Origin: Pseudomonas cremoricolorata DSM 17059 = NBRC 16634
GTDB taxonomy: Bacteria; Pseudomonadota; Gammaproteobacteria; Pseudomonadales; Pseudomonadaceae
NCBI RefSeq assembly: GCF_000425745.1
Contig: NZ_KE384442.1
Coordinates: forward strand, 66,968-130,967
Direction of reading: 5' to 3'
DNA length: 64,000 nt
The position numbers and the translations under genes were made by a program. Each line of letters opens with the position of its first letter. Position 1 is the first letter of the stretch. Below the pieces are notes generated by a model, which ran no database searches, had not been told where the DNA came from, and worked only from the letters and a program-made list of their open reading frames with translations. Shown in pieces: positions 61,851 through 64,000 of this stretch.

Positions 61851-64000
61851 TCAGCTCTCTTGGTACAGCTCGATCGGCGGGCAGGCGCAGACCAGGTTGC
61901 GGTCGCCATACACGTTGTCGACCCGACCCACCGGCGGCCAGTACTTGCCCTCGACCAGGCTGGGCAGCGGATACACCGCCTGTTCCCGACCATAGCCATG
62001 GGGCCACTCGCCGACCAGTTCGGCGGCGGTGTGCGGGGCGTTCTTCAGCGGGTTGTCGTCCTTGTCCAGACGGCCATCTTCGACTGCGCGGATTTCTTCG
62101 CGGATCTGGATCATGGCGTCGCAGAAGCGATCGAGCTCCTGTTTCGATTCACTTTCGGTGGGTTCGATCATCAGCGTACCGGCGACCGGGAACGACATGG
62201 TCGGGGCATGGAAGCCGAAGTCGATCAGGCGCTTGGCCACGTCATCGACGCTGATGCCGCTGCTGTCTTTGAGCGGGCGCAGATCGAGGATGCATTCGTG
62301 GGCCACCAGGCCGTTGCTGCCGGTGTAAAGCACCGGGTAGTGCTGCTCGAGGCGACGGGCAATGTAGTTGGCATTGAGAATGGCCATCTGCGAGGCGCGC
62401 TTGAGGCCCGCGCCGCCCATCATGCGAATGTACATCCAGGTGATCGGCAGGATGCTGGCGCTGCCGAAGGGCGCCGCGCACACCGCACCCTCGGTGTGTT
62501 CGAGGCTGGCATGGCCTGGCAGGAACGGCGCCAGATGCGCCTTGACGCCAATCGGGCCAACACCGGGGCCGCCGCCGCCATGGGGAATGCAGAAGGTCTT
62601 GTGCAGGTTCAGGTGCGACACGTCACCGCCGAACTTGCCCGGTGCGCACAGGCCGACCATGGCATTCATGTTGGCGCCATCGATGTACACCTGGCCGCCG
62701 TGGTCATGGATGATCGCGCAGATCTCGCCAATGGCTTCTTCGAACACGCCATGGGTCGACGGGTAGGTGATCATCAGCGCCGCCAGTTGCTCGCGGTGTT
62801 GCTGGGCCTTGGCGCGCAGGTCGTCGATGTCGACGTTGCCGCGGGCATCGCAGGCGGTCACCACCACGCGCATGCCGGCCATGTTCGCCGTGGCCGGATT
62901 GGTGCCATGGGCCGAGGCCGGAATCAGGCAGATGTTGCGGTGGCTGTCGCCGCGGCTGCGGTGGTAGGCGCGGATCGCCAGCAGGCCGGCGTATTCGCCC
63001 TGGGAGCCGGCGTTGGGCTGCAGCGATACGGCGTCGTAGCCGGTGGCAGCGCAGAGCATGGCCTCCAGTTCGCGAGTCAGTTGCAGATAGCCCTGGCTCT
63101 GCTCGGTCGGTGCGAACGGGTGCAGGTTGCCGAATTCGGCCCAGGTGACCGGAATCATCTCGCTGGCGGCGTTGAGTTTCATGGTGCACGAACCCAGCGG
63201 GATCATGCTGCGGTCCAGGGCCAGGTCCTTGTCGGCCAGCCGGCGCAGGTAGCGCATCAGCTCGGTCTCGCTGTGATAACGCTGGAACACTGAATGTTGC
63301 AGGAAGGCCGACTGACGCCGCAGTGCGGCCGGCAGGCGCGACCCGGCGCTGGCCGCTAGCGCGCTGAAATCGGGCGCCGCACGTTCGCCTGCGAACAGCG
63401 CCAGCAGCGCCTCGACATCGGCCTGGGAGGTGGTTTCGTCCAGCGATACACCCAACTGCTGGGCATCGATCTGGCGCAGGTTGATGCGCTGTTCACAAGC
63501 GCGCTGGTGCAGCGCCGCGGTGTCGGCACCGGTGTGCAGCGTCAGAGTGTCGAAGGCGCTGTCACCGACCAGGGTCAAGCCCAGCTGGGTAAGGCCCTCG
63601 GCGAGAATGGCGGTCAGGCCATGAATGCGTTCGGCGATGCGCGTCAGCCCGGCCGGGCCGTGATAAACGGCGTACATGCTGGCGATGTTGGCCAGCAGCA
63701 CCTGTGCGGTGCAGATGTTCGAGGTGGCTTTCTCGCGGCGGATGTGTTGCTCGCGGGTTTGCATCGCCAGGCGCAGCGCGGTGTTGCCGAAACGGTCGAT
63801 GGAAACCCCGACCAGCCGCCCCGGCATGTCGCGCTTGAAGCCATCGCGGGTGGCGAAGTAGGCGGCGTGCGGGCCGCCGAAGCCAAGCGGCACGCCGAAG
63901 CGCTGGGCGGTGCCGATGGCGACGTCGGCGTCGAACTCACCCGGTGGGGTGAGCAGCGTCAGGGCCAGCAGGTCGGCGGCGACCGCCACCAGCGCGTTGC
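61851..64000 (-). CDS. gcvP: Glycine dehydrogenase (decarboxylating), P-protein, C-terminal part
   Basis: The last 715 residues of a protein usually about 950 long; the N-terminus lies beyond the window end and the frame is open to base 64000. The pyridoxal-phosphate lysine is in NLHKTFCIPHGGGGPGVGP. Other blocks are IPLGSCTMKLNAASEM, SLQPNAGSQGEYAGL, IPASAHGTNPATANMAGM and EPTESESKQELDRF. It decarboxylates glycine and loads the aminomethyl group on H-protein. It forms an operon with gcvT; gcvH is probably outside the window. Confidence 0.97.
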   Translation of the reverse strand, partial: NALVAVAADLLALTLLTPPGEFDADVAIGTAQRFGVPLGFGGPHAAYFATRDGFKRDMPGRLVGVSIDRFGNTALRLAMQTREQHIRREKATSNICTAQVLLANIASMYAVYHGPAGLTRIAERIHGLTAILAEGLTQLGLTLVGDSAFDTLTLHTGADTAALHQRACEQRINLRQIDAQQLGVSLDETTSQADVEALLALFAGERAAPDFSALAASAGSRLPAALRRQSAFLQHSVFQRYHSETELMRYLRRLADKDLALDRSMIPLGSCTMKLNAASEMIPVTWAEFGNLHPFAPTEQSQGYLQLTRELEAMLCAATGYDAVSLQPNAGSQGEYAGLLAIRAYHRSRGDSHRNICLIPASAHGTNPATANMAGMRVVVTACDARGNVDIDDLRAKAQQHREQLAALMITYPSTHGVFEEAIGEICAIIHDHGGQVYIDGANMNAMVGLCAPGKFGGDVSHLNLHKTFCIPHGGGGPGVGPIGVKAHLAPFLPGHASLEHTEGAVCAAPFGSASILPITWMYIRMMGGAGLKRASQMAILNANYIARRLEQHYPVLYTGSNGLVAHECILDLRPLKDSSGISVDDVAKRLIDFGFHAPTMSFPVAGTLMIEPTESESKQELDRFCDAMIQIREEIRAVEDGRLDKDDNPLKNAPHTAAELVGEWPHGYGREQAVYPLPSLVEGKYWPPVGRVDNVYGDRNLVCACPPIELYQES

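Noticed and set aside
61692..63293. Long open frame antisense to gcvT/gcvP
   Set aside because: Complement of a conserved enzyme, without a start signal or recognisable domain.

Overview
The window is a GC-rich stretch of core Pseudomonas chromosome. Gene order and protein sequences point to the P. putida group: the order zapE, tas, rplM-rpsI, petABC, sspAB, the yra cluster, rnpB, the complete dcw cluster, lpxC, dciA, secA, argJ and groESL matches what I remember of P. aeruginosa and P. putida. This assignment comes from reading and memory; no database search was possible.

Layout. 0-3 kb: the 3' end of zapE, a repeat/terminator block, a GlxA-type AraC regulator and the aldo-keto reductase tas. 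3-8 kb: rplM-rpsI, the cytochrome bc1 operon petABC, and sspA-sspB. 8-12.5 kb: dolP, diaA, yraN and lpoA on the minus strand, facing away from rsmI. 12.5-31 kb: RNase P RNA, then an unbroken plus-strand division and cell-wall cluster (mraZ, rsmH, ftsL, ftsI, murE, murF, mraY, murD, ftsW, murG, murC, ddlB, ftsQ, ftsA, ftsZ) followed by lpxC. Its genes overlap or nearly touch, so transcription and translation are probably coupled.

31-49 kb: dciA, secA, argJ, a GST, a Nudix/TenI fusion, a PduO-type adenosyltransferase, an apparently orphan sensor kinase, panE, yajQ, a structured inverted-repeat element, mscS, an MdfA-like MFS pump, ampG, an alkyltransferase-like repair protein, a DUF481 outer-membrane protein, a HugZ-type protein and fxsA. 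49-54.6 kb: groES-groEL behind a clear sigma-32 promoter, then a two-component pair recognised as ColR-ColS and an InaA kinase overlapping a small secreted protein. 54.6-64 kb: a small ORF with holC and pepA, divergent lptF-lptG, an RDD protein, a cold-shock protein, gcvT and the C-terminal 715 residues of gcvP, cut by the window end.

Most of the window is housekeeping: ribosome, respiration, envelope synthesis and export, replication start, protein folding and one-carbon metabolism. I found no prophage, CRISPR array, complete insertion sequence, tRNA or new multigene system. The most unusual non-coding feature is a 236-bp element after yajQ with perfect 20-bp terminal inverted repeats and two internal long hairpins. 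Other points worth checking are the ColS metal-ligand residues, a small secreted protein linked to inaA, and a probable synteny breakpoint near 54.6 kb.
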